From the NCBI RefSeq assembly GCF_014268885.2, contig NZ_CP077095.1:3477501-3541500 (forward strand): a DNA stretch of 64,000 bases. The letters are read 5' to 3'. Both the position numbers and the translations under genes were made by a program. Below the pieces are notes generated by a model. That model was not told the DNA's origin and searched no databases. It saw only the letters and a program-made list of their open reading frames with translations. The stretch comes from Pseudomonas xantholysinigenes (GTDB taxonomy: Bacteria; Pseudomonadota; Gammaproteobacteria; Pseudomonadales; Pseudomonadaceae). This document shows, piece by piece, positions 55,039 to 64,000 of the stretch (its first letter is position 1; every line of letters starts with the position of its first letter).

Positions 55039-55239
55039 GTGACGACGCTCCCGTAGGTTTTGCTTTACAACAGTTGAAGATTTCAGATTAGTCCAGCGTT
55101 CTTGCGCAGGGTTCAGCGACGAACGGGGCGACAACGATAAACAAAAAAGTTCCCAAGGGCCTGCAAAGAATTCAGAATGCGCGCCGCGTGAAGCGACTAC
55201 GCTTCAAATTGTCACCAGCCAGCCCCGCGAGGTGTGCTC

Positions 55240-55407
55240 ATGGGTACCCTGATGCCTGCCACTCCCACCCAGACCCTTTACGTCACCGTGCGCCGCGACG
55301 AGTTGCGCCAGTTGAAGGACGAGCGCGACCAACTGCGCCAGCAGATCGCCCAACTGCACCTGCAACTGGAGCAGGCCCGCCTGCAAGGCAAAGCCGCCAG
55401 CCACTGA
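55240..55407 (+). CDS. small coiled-coil protein, 55 aa
   Basis: The ATG at 55240 after GAGGTGTGCTC opens a 55-aa frame that ends at TGA 55405-55407. The N-terminal 18 residues (PATPTQTLYVTVRRDE) lead to a heptad-like coiled coil rich in Gln, Leu and Arg (RQLKDERDQLRQQIAQLHLQLEQA, in part). No signal or membrane segment is present. It is divergent from gnd. Its function is unknown; SlyX-like or regulator-partner roles are possible. Confidence 0.65.
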   Translation: MGTLMPATPTQTLYVTVRRDELRQLKDERDQLRQQIAQLHLQLEQARLQGKAASH

Positions 55408-55901
55408 TTGGACGCCCCGCCGACGGGAGCTGAACGGCTCCCGCGCTCGCCGCAATGCTCCGCTTTGCGGCCCCTGTCGCCACGGTGACAGGGCAAAGCC
55501 GCCACCTTCCGCCGCAAACCCTCATATTTTGCAACATCTCGCCAACGTTTGCGCGGGCAAACGTCCCCGACAAAAATGACCAACGGGTCACTTTTTTGCC
55601 GTTTCGTCTCCTACACTGCGGTTTCGGCCCGCGTTTTGCTCGGAAATCGTGACGTAAAAAAGTCGAACTTTCCGAAATACGGGCCGGTCAGGAGCTAAGT
55701 AGGCCAACGCAAAAGGACATCCTCACGCCAGGCCCACCCACCCCAACCCGTCCACACGCCATTCGGCCAGGAACGCCGAGCGTGCCGTGCCTGCGCGCAC
55801 GAATAACGGGCAAGGACCGCACCACGAAGATGCACCCACGCACAGAGAGCCAAACACACGCACCAACATCAAACACGCCAGAGCAAGGGACGGAGAGAAG
55901 T
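55408..55901 (+). promoter_or_regulatory. intergenic region before glgA with three hairpins
   Basis: About 490 bp without a gene. It holds CGGGAGC...GCTCCCG (55424-55443), CCCTGTC...GACAGGG, and a perfect ACGTTTGC-GCGG-GCAAACGT (55545-55564). The last is a candidate operator or terminator. The glgA-treZ-malQ-treY operon promoter probably lies in the last 250 bp. Confidence 0.5.
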
Positions 55902-57461
55902 ATGATCAGTGCCGCTGTCGAACCTCACGCAGAGTCATTCCATCCGGATAACCGCGAGCCGCTGCCGCCGAGCCTCGCCCCGACAGTCCCAGCACCCGGC
56001 GCGCGGCGCCAGCACAACCCGAACCGGCGCAAGATTCTCTTCGTCACCTCGGAGATCGCCGACCTGGTCAAGACCGGCGGCCTGGGCGACGTGTCCTCGG
56101 CCCTGCCCCGCGCCCTGGCCCACCTGCACGATGTGCGGGTGCTGATCCCCGGTTACCGCCAGGTGGTCGAGAGCGACAACCCCATCCACATCGTCGGTGA
56201 ACTGGGCGGCCACGCCGCGCTGCCGCCGTGCAAGATCGGCCGCATGGACCTGGCCGACGGCCTGGTGATCTACGTGCTGCTGTGCCCCGAACTCTACCTG
56301 CGCGATGGCACGCCCTATGGCGCCAACAATGGCCGCGACTGGCCGGACAACCATATCCGCTTCGCCCGTCTGGGCCTGGCCGCCGCGGAAATCGCCGCCG
56401 GCGAGGGCATGGCCCACTGGCGCCCCGACCTGGTCCACGCCCACGACTGGCCCGCCGGCCTGGCTCCGGCCTACATGCACTGGCGCGGCCTGCGCACGCC
56501 GACTCTGTTCACCATCCACAACCTGGCCTACCAGGGTGTGTACAGCCGGGGCTGCAGCCCGGAACTGGCGATCCCCGACCATGCCATGCAGCAAGAAGGC
56601 ATGGAGTTCTACGGCAAGCTGTCGTTCCTCAAGGCCGGCCTGGCCTACGCCAGCCATATCACCACGGTGAGCGCCACCTATGCCCGGGAAATCACCACCC
56701 CCGAATTCGGCTGCGGCCTGGATGGCTTTCTCGCCAGCAAGGCCCAGCAAGGCTTGCTCGGTGGCATTCCCAACGGCATCGACGAAAGCTGGGACTCGGC
56801 CACCGACAAACACCTGAACCACAACTTCAGCCTCAACGACTGGGACGGCAAGGCGCGCAACGCCCAACAGGTGCGCGAACTGTTCGGCCTGCAAGCCACT
56901 GACGGGCCGCTGTTCGCGGTGGTCTCGCGGCTGGTCTACCAGAAAGGCCTGGACCTGACCCTGGGCGTGGCCGACGACATCGTCGCGCAAGGCGGCCAGA
57001 TCGCCATCATCGGTCGCGGCGAGCCCGAGGAAGAACAGGCCATGCGCGAGCTGGCCCTGCGGCACCCCGGGCGCATCGGCGTGCGCATTGGCTTCAACGA
57101 AACCGACGCGCGGCGCATGTTCGCCGGCTCCGATTTCCTGCTGATGCCTTCGCGCTACGAGCCCTGCGGCCTGAGCCAGATGTACGCGCAGCGCTTCGGC
57201 TCGCTGCCGGTGGCGCGCAACACCGGCGGGTTGGCCGACACCATCGAGGATGGCGTCACGGGTTTTCTGTTCGACGACTCCAGCGTGGACAGTTATCGCC
57301 AGGCACTGCGCCGGGCCTTCTATGTGTATGGCAAGAAGGACCTGCTCAACGCCATGCGCTGTTTGTCGATGACCCAACCGTTCAACTGGTGCCAGGCGGT
57401 GGAACCTTACGCACGGCTGTACGAGAACCTGGTCAGGCAGGCACAGGTGGCCCACTACTGA
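55902..57461 (+). CDS. glgA: glycogen synthase
   Basis: A 519-aa GT5 glycosyltransferase that extends alpha-1,4-glucan from ADP-glucose. SEIADLVKTGGLGDVSSALPRAL near residue 51 is the ADP-glucose-binding motif; HAHDWPAGLAP near residue 181, FTIHNLAYQG, and the C-terminal PSRYEPCGLSQMYAQRFG with the catalytic Glu are present. The ATG at 55902 follows GGAGAGAAG; a longer frame reads as unrelated. treZ starts 12 bp downstream, so this is the first gene of an operon. Confidence 0.93.
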   Translation: MISAAVEPHAESFHPDNREPLPPSLAPTVPAPGARRQHNPNRRKILFVTSEIADLVKTGGLGDVSSALPRALAHLHDVRVLIPGYRQVVESDNPIHIVGELGGHAALPPCKIGRMDLADGLVIYVLLCPELYLRDGTPYGANNGRDWPDNHIRFARLGLAAAEIAAGEGMAHWRPDLVHAHDWPAGLAPAYMHWRGLRTPTLFTIHNLAYQGVYSRGCSPELAIPDHAMQQEGMEFYGKLSFLKAGLAYASHITTVSATYAREITTPEFGCGLDGFLASKAQQGLLGGIPNGIDESWDSATDKHLNHNFSLNDWDGKARNAQQVRELFGLQATDGPLFAVVSRLVYQKGLDLTLGVADDIVAQGGQIAIIGRGEPEEEQAMRELALRHPGRIGVRIGFNETDARRMFAGSDFLLMPSRYEPCGLSQMYAQRFGSLPVARNTGGLADTIEDGVTGFLFDDSSVDSYRQALRRAFYVYGKKDLLNAMRCLSMTQPFNWCQAVEPYARLYENLVRQAQVAHY

Positions 57462-57473
57462 GGGAGCCCGAAG

Positions 57474-59216
57474 ATGCACAGGCATGGCGCACACTTGCTG
57501 GACGCCACGTCGGCGCGCTTCGCCCTCTGGGCACCGGATGCGCGCAGCGTGGCCGTAGAGATCGAGCAGCAGCCAGCGGTGAAGCTGCTGCCCGAGGAAG
57601 ATGGCTGGTACACCGGCGTCGCCCCCTGCGTGGCCGGCGCTCGCTATCACTTGCGTATCGACGATGAGCTGAAGGTGGCCGACCCAGCCTCGCGCCACCA
57701 GCCCGAGGGCGTGCATGGCCCCAGCGCAGTGCTGGACCTGAGCAGCTACCCATGGCGCCATCCATGGCAGGGTCGGCCTTGGCACGAGGCGGTCATCCAG
57801 GAGCTGCATGTCGGCCTGCTCGGCGGCTACGACGGCGTGGCCAAACTGCTTCCACGCCTGGCCGAGATCGGAGTCAGCGCCATCGAGCTGATGCCCCTTG
57901 GGCAGTTCCCCGGCGAACGCAACTGGGGCTACGACGGCGTGCTGCCGTTCGCCCCACAGCACAGCTACGGCACGCCGCAAGGCTTGTGCGCACTGGTCGA
58001 CCAGGCCCATGGCCAGGGCCTGATGGTGCTGGTGGATGTGGTCTACAACCACTTTGGCCCCGACGGCAATTACTTGCCGCAGTACGCCGGCCCGTTCTTT
58101 CGCCAGGACCGGCAGACGCCCTGGGGCGCCGCCATCGATTTCCGCCAGCCGCAGGTGCGCGAGTATTTCATTCAGAACGCGCTGATGTGGCTGTGCGACT
58201 ACCGCTGCGACGGCCTGCGCCTGGACGCGGTGCATGCCATCGACCAGCCGGACTTCCTTATCGAACTGGCGGCCCGGGTGCGTGCCGCGGTCGAGCCGGG
58301 CCGGCACATCTGGCTGATCCTGGAAAACGAGCACAACCAGGCCGCGCTGCTCGAGCAAGGCTTCGACGCGCAATGGAACGATGACGGCCACAACGCCCTG
58401 CACGTGCTGCTCACAGGTGAAACCGAGGGCTATTACGCGGATTACCAGGACCGACCGATTGACCAACTGGCGCGCTGCCTGGCCGAAGGTTTCGTGTTCC
58501 AGGGGCAGCCCAACCGCCACGGCAAGCCCCGCGGCGAGCCCAGCGGGCATTTGCCGCCCACCGCGTTCGTGCTGTTCCTGCAGAATCACGACCAGGTCGG
58601 CAATCGCGCCCTGGGCGAACGCCTCACCGGCCTGTGCCCGCCGCCAGCGCTGAAGGCCGCCACCGTCCTGCTGCTGCTGGCGCCGATGATTCCGCTGCTG
58701 TTCATGGGCGACGATGACGGCAGCCGCCAGCCGTTCCTGTTCTTCACCGACTTCCATGACCAGTTGGCCGACGCCGTGCGCGAGGGCCGACGTGGCGAAT
58801 TCGCCCAATTCGCCACCTTTGCCGATCCGCGCAAGCGCGAGCAGATCCCCGACCCCAACGCCGAGACCACCTTCCAGGTCTCAAAGCCCCGACAGCAGAA
58901 CGTGCTGGCCGGCTGGCACGGGCTGTATCAGCAGTTGCTCGACCTGCGCAGGCGCCATGTGACCCCACACCTGCCCGGTACCCGCGCCTTGGGCGCCGAG
59001 GTGCTCGCTGCCAAGGCCTTGACCGCGCGCTGGCGCCTTGGCGATGGCCAAGAGCTGCGCATCGACCTCAACCTCGACGCCAAGCCCCAGCCGGCGACGC
59101 TACCCGCCCCCGCGCAGCGCCTGTACGACAGCAGCGACAACGCCCACTCCGACTCGACCCTGGCCGCCCACAGTTGCGTGGTCAGCCTGCTGCCCCTCAC
59201 CCAGGAGACGCCATGA
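57474..59216 (+). CDS. treZ: malto-oligosyltrehalose trehalohydrolase
   Basis: A 580-aa GH13 enzyme that releases trehalose from the maltooligosyl trehalose made by TreY. The N-terminal beta-sandwich FALWAPDARSVAVEI is followed by the barrel: DVVYNHFGPDG near residue 185, GLRLDAVHAID near residue 247 (catalytic Asp), WLILENEHN near residue 283 (catalytic Glu), and FLQNHDQVGNRALG near residue 368. It lies between glgA and malQ, overlapping malQ by 4 nt. Confidence 0.93.
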   Translation: MHRHGAHLLDATSARFALWAPDARSVAVEIEQQPAVKLLPEEDGWYTGVAPCVAGARYHLRIDDELKVADPASRHQPEGVHGPSAVLDLSSYPWRHPWQGRPWHEAVIQELHVGLLGGYDGVAKLLPRLAEIGVSAIELMPLGQFPGERNWGYDGVLPFAPQHSYGTPQGLCALVDQAHGQGLMVLVDVVYNHFGPDGNYLPQYAGPFFRQDRQTPWGAAIDFRQPQVREYFIQNALMWLCDYRCDGLRLDAVHAIDQPDFLIELAARVRAAVEPGRHIWLILENEHNQAALLEQGFDAQWNDDGHNALHVLLTGETEGYYADYQDRPIDQLARCLAEGFVFQGQPNRHGKPRGEPSGHLPPTAFVLFLQNHDQVGNRALGERLTGLCPPPALKAATVLLLLAPMIPLLFMGDDDGSRQPFLFFTDFHDQLADAVREGRRGEFAQFATFADPRKREQIPDPNAETTFQVSKPRQQNVLAGWHGLYQQLLDLRRRHVTPHLPGTRALGAEVLAAKALTARWRLGDGQELRIDLNLDAKPQPATLPAPAQRLYDSSDNAHSDSTLAAHSCVVSLLPLTQETP

Positions 59217-61282
59217 GCGAACACCTCCTTCATCGCCTGGCCGCCCGGGTTGGCCTGGCTCGCGACTGGGTCGACGCCAACGACCGCCCGCAGCAAGTCA
59301 GCGACGCGGTGCTGCGCCGGGTGCTCGAAGGCCTCGGCCACCCCGCCGGCGACGCCGCCGCCATCAGCGCCAGCCTGCAGGCCGTCGAGCAGGCCGACTC
59401 CGCTGTGCGTTTGCCGCCACTGCTGACTGCCGATCTCGGCCAAGCGCTGGACCTGCACCGCTACTTCAATGCCGCCAGCCCTGTGCGCTGCGAGCTGGAG
59501 GATGGCAGCACGCGCGAGCTGGCCCTCGACGCCGGCGCCCGCCTGCCTGGCGAACTGCCGATGGGCTATCACCAACTGGTCATCGCCGGTCACGTCTTCA
59601 GCGTGGCCGTGGCCCCTGCTCGTTGCCACGCCTTGCAGGACGCGGTGGACCAATCGCCGCCGCGCTGCTGGGGTCTGTCAGTGCAACTGTACAGCCTGCG
59701 CCGTCCCGGCGACGGTGGCTACGGCGACTGCCTGGCCCTGGAGCAACTGGCGCGCAGCGCCGCCGAGCGTGGCGCCGACGCTCTGGCGATCAGCCCGATG
59801 CATGCTTTGTCGGCGTTCGACCAGCAACATTTCAGCCCCTACTCACCGTCCAGCCGCCTGCTGCTCAACACGCTCTATGCCAGCCCCTCGACCTTGCTGG
59901 GCGAGCGCGCAGTGCGCATGGCCGCAAAGGCCTGCGGGCTCGAGCCGATACTCGAAACACTGGAGCAACCGGCCCTGGTCGACTGGCCGCGCGCGGCCGA
60001 CGCCCGCCATCGTCTGCTCGAGGCGCTGTACCAGGATTTCAGCCAGCGTGAGCACCCGCTGCGCGAGGACTTTGCCAGTTTCCGCGATGCCGCCGGTGAA
60101 AAGCTTGAGCACCATTGTCGGTTCGCCGTGCTGCAAGCCGAGGCGGTCGGCCAGGGGCTGGGCGCCGATTGGCGCAACTGGCCGCCCGCCTGGCAAGACC
60201 CCTATAACCCGGAAGTTGAAGCCCTGGCCAACAGCTACCCAGCGCGCATCGAGTTCCACGCCTTTTGCCAGTGGCTCACCGAGCGCAGCCTGCAACGGGC
60301 CCAGGACGCGGCGCGCGGTAACGGCATGGCGGTGGGCCTGATCGCCGACCTGGCCGTGGGCGCCGATGGCGCCGGCAGCCAGGCCTGGAGCCGCCAGGAC
60401 GAACTGCTGGCCGAGCTCAAGGTTGGCGCGCCACCCGATATCCTCAACCGCGCCGGGCAAGACTGGGGCATCTGCGCCTTCTCTCCCGAGGGCCTCAAGC
60501 GCAATGGCTACCGCGCCTTCATCGAAATGCTGCGAGCCAACCTGGCCCATGCCGGTGGCCTGCGCATCGACCATGTGATGGGCCTGCGCCGGCTGTGGCT
60601 GATCCCCCGTGGCGCGGCGCCCAGCGAAGGCGCCTACCTGGAATACCCTCTGGACGACCTGCTGCGCCTGCTGGCCCTGGAGTCGGCGCGACACCAGGCG
60701 ATCATCCTCGGCGAAGACCTCGGCACCGTGCCGGTCGGCCTGCGCGAACGCCTGGCCGACAAGGCGGTGCTGGGCATGCGTGTATTGCCGTTCGAACAAC
60801 AGCCGCCCGGGCAGTTCAGGCCGATCCTCGACTGGCCAGACAACGCCCTGGCCACTACCGGCACCCACGACCTTGCCCCGCTGGCCGGGTGGCTGAAGAG
60901 CCGCGACATTGACTGGAGCCACCGACTCCATCTGCTCGACGCAACCAGCGAACTGCACTGGCGCCATGCCCGGGCGCTCGAACGCGATGGCCTGCGCCGC
61001 GCCCTGGAACAAAACTACGGGCCACAGCAGGACGATACGGCGCTGATCGACGCAGCGATCCGCTACATCGGCCATACCCGCGCGCCATTGGTGCTGGTGC
61101 CCCTGGAAGACCTGCTCGGCTGCGACGAGCAAGCCAACCTGCCCGGCACCACCGAGGGCCACCCCAACTGGCGACGGCGCTTCAAGGCCCCGGCCGACGC
61201 ACTGCTCGACGACGAGGACGCCGCCCGCCGCCTGGAGCTGCTGGCCCAGGCCCGCGAACAGGCGTGGGAGCGTGACCGATGA
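59213..61282 (+). CDS. malQ: 4-alpha-glucanotransferase
   Basis: A 689-aa GH77 amylomaltase that transfers glucan segments between maltodextrins. GLSVQLYSLRRPGDGGYGD near residue 149, GGLRIDHVMGLRRLWLIP near residue 443 (catalytic Asp), AIILGEDLGTVP near residue 498 (Glu) and TTGTHDLAPLAGW near residue 544 are conserved. The start ATGA overlaps the treZ stop, and its own stop overlaps treY the same way, which implies translational coupling. Confidence 0.92.
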   Translation: MSEHLLHRLAARVGLARDWVDANDRPQQVSDAVLRRVLEGLGHPAGDAAAISASLQAVEQADSAVRLPPLLTADLGQALDLHRYFNAASPVRCELEDGSTRELALDAGARLPGELPMGYHQLVIAGHVFSVAVAPARCHALQDAVDQSPPRCWGLSVQLYSLRRPGDGGYGDCLALEQLARSAAERGADALAISPMHALSAFDQQHFSPYSPSSRLLLNTLYASPSTLLGERAVRMAAKACGLEPILETLEQPALVDWPRAADARHRLLEALYQDFSQREHPLREDFASFRDAAGEKLEHHCRFAVLQAEAVGQGLGADWRNWPPAWQDPYNPEVEALANSYPARIEFHAFCQWLTERSLQRAQDAARGNGMAVGLIADLAVGADGAGSQAWSRQDELLAELKVGAPPDILNRAGQDWGICAFSPEGLKRNGYRAFIEMLRANLAHAGGLRIDHVMGLRRLWLIPRGAAPSEGAYLEYPLDDLLRLLALESARHQAIILGEDLGTVPVGLRERLADKAVLGMRVLPFEQQPPGQFRPILDWPDNALATTGTHDLAPLAGWLKSRDIDWSHRLHLLDATSELHWRHARALERDGLRRALEQNYGPQQDDTALIDAAIRYIGHTRAPLVLVPLEDLLGCDEQANLPGTTEGHPNWRRRFKAPADALLDDEDAARRLELLAQAREQAWERDR

Positions 61283-64000
61283 AATCGTTGACCGCCACCG
61301 TGCGCCTGCAACTGCACAGTGATTTCACCCTCGACGACGCCGCGGCGCTGGTGCCTTATTTCGCGGCGCTGGGCATCAGCCATGTGTATGCCTCGCCGAT
61401 TCTCACCGCCCGTGCTGGCTCGCGCCATGGCTACGATGTGGTCGACCCGATGCGGATCAACCCGGAGCTTGGCGGTGAGCCTGCGCTGCAGCGCCTGGTC
61501 GGCGCCCTGCGCCAGCACGGCATGGGCCTGATCCTCGACACCGTGTCCAACCACATGGCCGTGGGCGGCGCCGACAACCCCTGGTGGCAGAGCCTTCTGG
61601 CCTGGGGCAGGCGCAGCCCCTACGCCGAGTTCTTCGATATCCAGTGGCACTCCAACGACCCATTGCTGGCCGGGCAACTGCTGCTGCCGTTCCTGGGCAG
61701 CGATTACGGCCAAGCCTTGCAGTCCGGCGAGATCCCACTGACCTTCGACGGCCGGCACGGCGTGTTCGAAGTGGCCCATCATGACCACCGTTTCCCTATC
61801 TGCCCGCTGGATTACGGCCGCATCCTCGGCCAGGCCGAGAATCCGCGACTGCAAGCCCTGGCCCAGCACTTCGGCGCCCTGCACGAGGCCGCCGATCCGC
61901 TGGCCGACGCATTGCCCCTGCACCGCGAACTCGCGCGGCTGGTGGCCGGCGGGGCGCAACTGGACGCTGCCCTCGCCGCCTTCGACAGCCGCGAACCCGC
62001 CGGTTTCAAGCGCCTGCACCTGTTGCTCGAGCGCCAGACTTACCGCCTGGCCAGCTGGCGCACCGCCGCCGACGACATCAACTGGCGGCGCTTTTTCGAC
62101 ATCAACGAGCTTGGAGGCTTGCGCGTGGAGCGTGCGGCGGTGTTCGAGGCCACCCACGCCAAGCTGTTCGAGCTGATCGAACGGGGGCTGGTGGACGGCC
62201 TGCGCATCGATCATATCGACGGCCTGGCCGACCCGCGCCGCTATTGCCGCAACCTGCGCCGCCGGGTCGACCGGCTGTTGGCCAAGCGGCCCTTGAGCGC
62301 GGCGCTGGAGCACTTCCCGATTTATGTGGAGAAGATCCTCGGCCCCGGTGAACAGCTGCACCGCGACTGGCTCACCGACGGCAGCACCGGGTACGAATTC
62401 ATGGACCAGGTGTCGCTGCTGCAGCATGACCCAGCTGGCGAGGCGCCGCTGAGCGAGCTGTGGCGCAGCGTCAGCGAACGGCCCGACTTCGCAGAGGAAG
62501 TGCGCAGTGCTCGCCACCTGGTGCTCAACGCCAGCCTGGCCGGCGACTGCGAGTCGGTGGCCCAGGCCTTGTTGCAGGTAGCACGTGACGACCTGATGAC
62601 CCGCGACCTGACCCTCGGCGCGATCCGCCGAGCGTTGCAAGCACTGGTCGAGCATTACCCGGTGTACCGCACCTATATCAATGCCTGCGGCCGCCCCGCC
62701 GGGGACGAGGCGTTTTTCCAGCAAGCGCTTGCCGGGGCCAAGCAAACCCTGGCCGAGGCCGACTGGCCACTGCTCGACCAGTTCGAGCGCTGGTTGGGCG
62801 GCCAGCCCTGGCGCCAATTGCCACCGGGGCGCCCACGCAAGCACCTGCGCCATGCCTGCGTGCGCTTCCAGCAGCTCACCGCGCCGTGCGCCGCCAAGGC
62901 AGTGGAAGACACCGTGTTCTACCGTTCGGCCCGGCTGCTATCGCGCAACGACGTGGGCTTCGAGGCCGAGCGTTTCAGCACTGGCCCGGGCTGGTTCCAC
63001 AACCAGGCCCAACAGCGCCTGCGCAAGTTCCCCGACAACCTGCTGGCCACCGCCACCCATGACCACAAGCGCGGCGAGGATTGCCGCGCCAGGCTGGCGG
63101 TGCTGAGTGAGCGCGGCTCCTGGCTGGCCGGCCGGGTCGAACACTGGCGCGAACTGGCCTCGCCCTTGCGCGAAGGATTGGACGATGGCCAGGCGCCCAG
63201 CCCTGGCGATGAGTGGCTGCTGTGGCAGACCCTACTCGGCAGCTGGCCGCTGGAGCTTGACCTGCGCGACCGCCAGGCCCTGGGCAGCTATGCCCAACGC
63301 ATCCGCCAATGGCAGCAGAAAGCCCTGCGCGAAGCCAAGCTGCGCAGCAGTTGGACCGCACCGAACGAACGCTATGAGCAGGTCTGCGCCGCCTATGTCG
63401 ATGGCTTGCTGCTGGACGCCAGGAACCAGCAGTTGCGCCAGGCCCTGCACGAAGCCGCAGGCCAACTGGCCTGCCCCGGCGCGCTCAATGCCTTGGCGCA
63501 ATGCCTGCTGCGCATGACCACGCCCGGCGTGCCGGACCTGTACCAGGGCAACGAATACTGGGACTTCTCGCTGGTCGACCCGGACAACCGCCGCCCGGTG
63601 GACTATGCCGCCCGCCGCGCCAGCCTGCACGAATGCACGTCGCTGAACGAACTGCTCACCCATTGGCGAGACGGACGCGTCAAACAGGCGCTGGTGGCGC
63701 AGGTCCTGGACTGCCGCCAGGCCCGCGCGGAACTGTTCCGCCGCGGAGCCTACCTGCCCCTCGACGTACAAGGCAGGCACGCCGACAAGGTACTGGCCTT
63801 CGCCCGCCTGGGCGAAAGCGAACGCGCCATCGTCGTCGTGCCACGCCTGGCCAGCGCCCTGCTGGGCAACGCCGTCACCCCCTTGATCCCGGCGCAGAAC
63901 TGGGACGATACCCGGCTGATCCTGCCGTTTGCCTTGTCGCCTGCCAACTGTTCGGGACTTTTCGGTGACGCTGCGGTCAGCCCTTCAAGGGAGCTGATGT
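61279..64000 (+). CDS. treY: maltooligosyl trehalose synthase, 3'-truncated by the window end
   Basis: At least 907 codons of a GH13 enzyme that converts the reducing end of maltodextrin to trehalosyl form. YFAALGISHVYASPILTARAGSRHGYDV near residue 27, LGLILDTVSNHMAV-type GMGLILDTVSNHMA near residue 82, GLRIDHIDGLADPRRY near residue 313 (catalytic Asp) and ALEHFPIYVEKILGPGEQL (Glu) are typical. The ATG overlaps malQ's stop (ATGA). No stop codon is reached by 64000; known proteins are close to this length, so only a short end is missing. Confidence 0.93.
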   Translation, partial: MKSLTATVRLQLHSDFTLDDAAALVPYFAALGISHVYASPILTARAGSRHGYDVVDPMRINPELGGEPALQRLVGALRQHGMGLILDTVSNHMAVGGADNPWWQSLLAWGRRSPYAEFFDIQWHSNDPLLAGQLLLPFLGSDYGQALQSGEIPLTFDGRHGVFEVAHHDHRFPICPLDYGRILGQAENPRLQALAQHFGALHEAADPLADALPLHRELARLVAGGAQLDAALAAFDSREPAGFKRLHLLLERQTYRLASWRTAADDINWRRFFDINELGGLRVERAAVFEATHAKLFELIERGLVDGLRIDHIDGLADPRRYCRNLRRRVDRLLAKRPLSAALEHFPIYVEKILGPGEQLHRDWLTDGSTGYEFMDQVSLLQHDPAGEAPLSELWRSVSERPDFAEEVRSARHLVLNASLAGDCESVAQALLQVARDDLMTRDLTLGAIRRALQALVEHYPVYRTYINACGRPAGDEAFFQQALAGAKQTLAEADWPLLDQFERWLGGQPWRQLPPGRPRKHLRHACVRFQQLTAPCAAKAVEDTVFYRSARLLSRNDVGFEAERFSTGPGWFHNQAQQRLRKFPDNLLATATHDHKRGEDCRARLAVLSERGSWLAGRVEHWRELASPLREGLDDGQAPSPGDEWLLWQTLLGSWPLELDLRDRQALGSYAQRIRQWQQKALREAKLRSSWTAPNERYEQVCAAYVDGLLLDARNQQLRQALHEAAGQLACPGALNALAQCLLRMTTPGVPDLYQGNEYWDFSLVDPDNRRPVDYAARRASLHECTSLNELLTHWRDGRVKQALVAQVLDCRQARAELFRRGAYLPLDVQGRHADKVLAFARLGESERAIVVVPRLASALLGNAVTPLIPAQNWDDTRLILPFALSPANCSGLFGDAAVSPSRELM

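Noticed and set aside
55935..58808. Long minus-strand open frame (957 aa) opposite glgA and treZ
   Set aside because: It spans two well-supported plus-strand genes, has no family features and shows the typical antisense composition of high-G+C DNA.

Overview
The window is chromosomal DNA from a Pseudomonas, most likely the P. putida group. The evidence is high G+C, many short palindromic REP elements ending in a GCTCCCACAG-type motif, a tRNA-Val(GAC), NhaR/NhaA, SstT, glsA, ProP, GlpT and a glgA-treZ-malQ-treY cluster beside zwf-gnd. No rRNA, CRISPR array or replication origin was seen.

Layout. (1) 1-1610: a decayed island scar at tRNA-Val, with a umuC-like tail fragment, an orphan A+T-richer 176-aa gene with its own promoter, and the 3' end of a phage-type tyrosine integrase. 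(2) 1.8-19 kb: mostly housekeeping and transport (PuuB-like oxidase, TerC, NhaR, SstT, CrcB behind a fluoride riboswitch, NhaA, an SDR, an ABC exporter, glutaminase), broken by a REP cluster that cuts off a Nudix gene. (3) 19.2-25.2 kb: a two-partner secretion pair, TpsA exoprotein and TpsB transporter. (4) 25.5-31 kb: SRPBCC protein, aldo-keto reductase, LysE exporter, Nudix hydrolase, a GNAT acetyltransferase whose tail is REP sequence, and ProP. (5) 31.1-36.3 kb: a periplasmic molybdenum hydroxylase operon ([2Fe-2S] subunit, Mo subunit, tri-heme cytochrome c) followed by an XdhC-like maturation factor.

(6) 37.4-42.9 kb is the most unusual part: nine genes on the minus strand behind an AraC-type regulator. 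In transcription order they are two DUF2589-like proteins, two small unknowns with overlapping ends, a short membrane protein, a secreted 128-aa protein, a GH19 peptidoglycan/chitin hydrolase, a secreted EndoU ribonuclease and a small acidic protein placed where an immunity gene would be. I infer a lysis or toxin-release cassette; its function is not established from sequence.

(7) 43-49 kb: GlpT, a deletion scar of a di-heme cytochrome gene, two alpha/beta hydrolases and a GH15 glucoamylase-like enzyme. (8) 49.0-51.1 kb: a roughly 580-bp near-perfect palindrome split by a complete 1446-bp IS3-family element with a 3-bp target duplication, with short tandem repeats on both outer sides. (9) 51.4-52.5 kb: an orphan KAS III-like synthase behind a perfect ANR/FNR box. 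(10) 52.5 kb to the end: zwf-gnd, a 55-aa coiled-coil protein, then glgA-treZ-malQ-treY for glycogen and trehalose metabolism, with treY running off the window.
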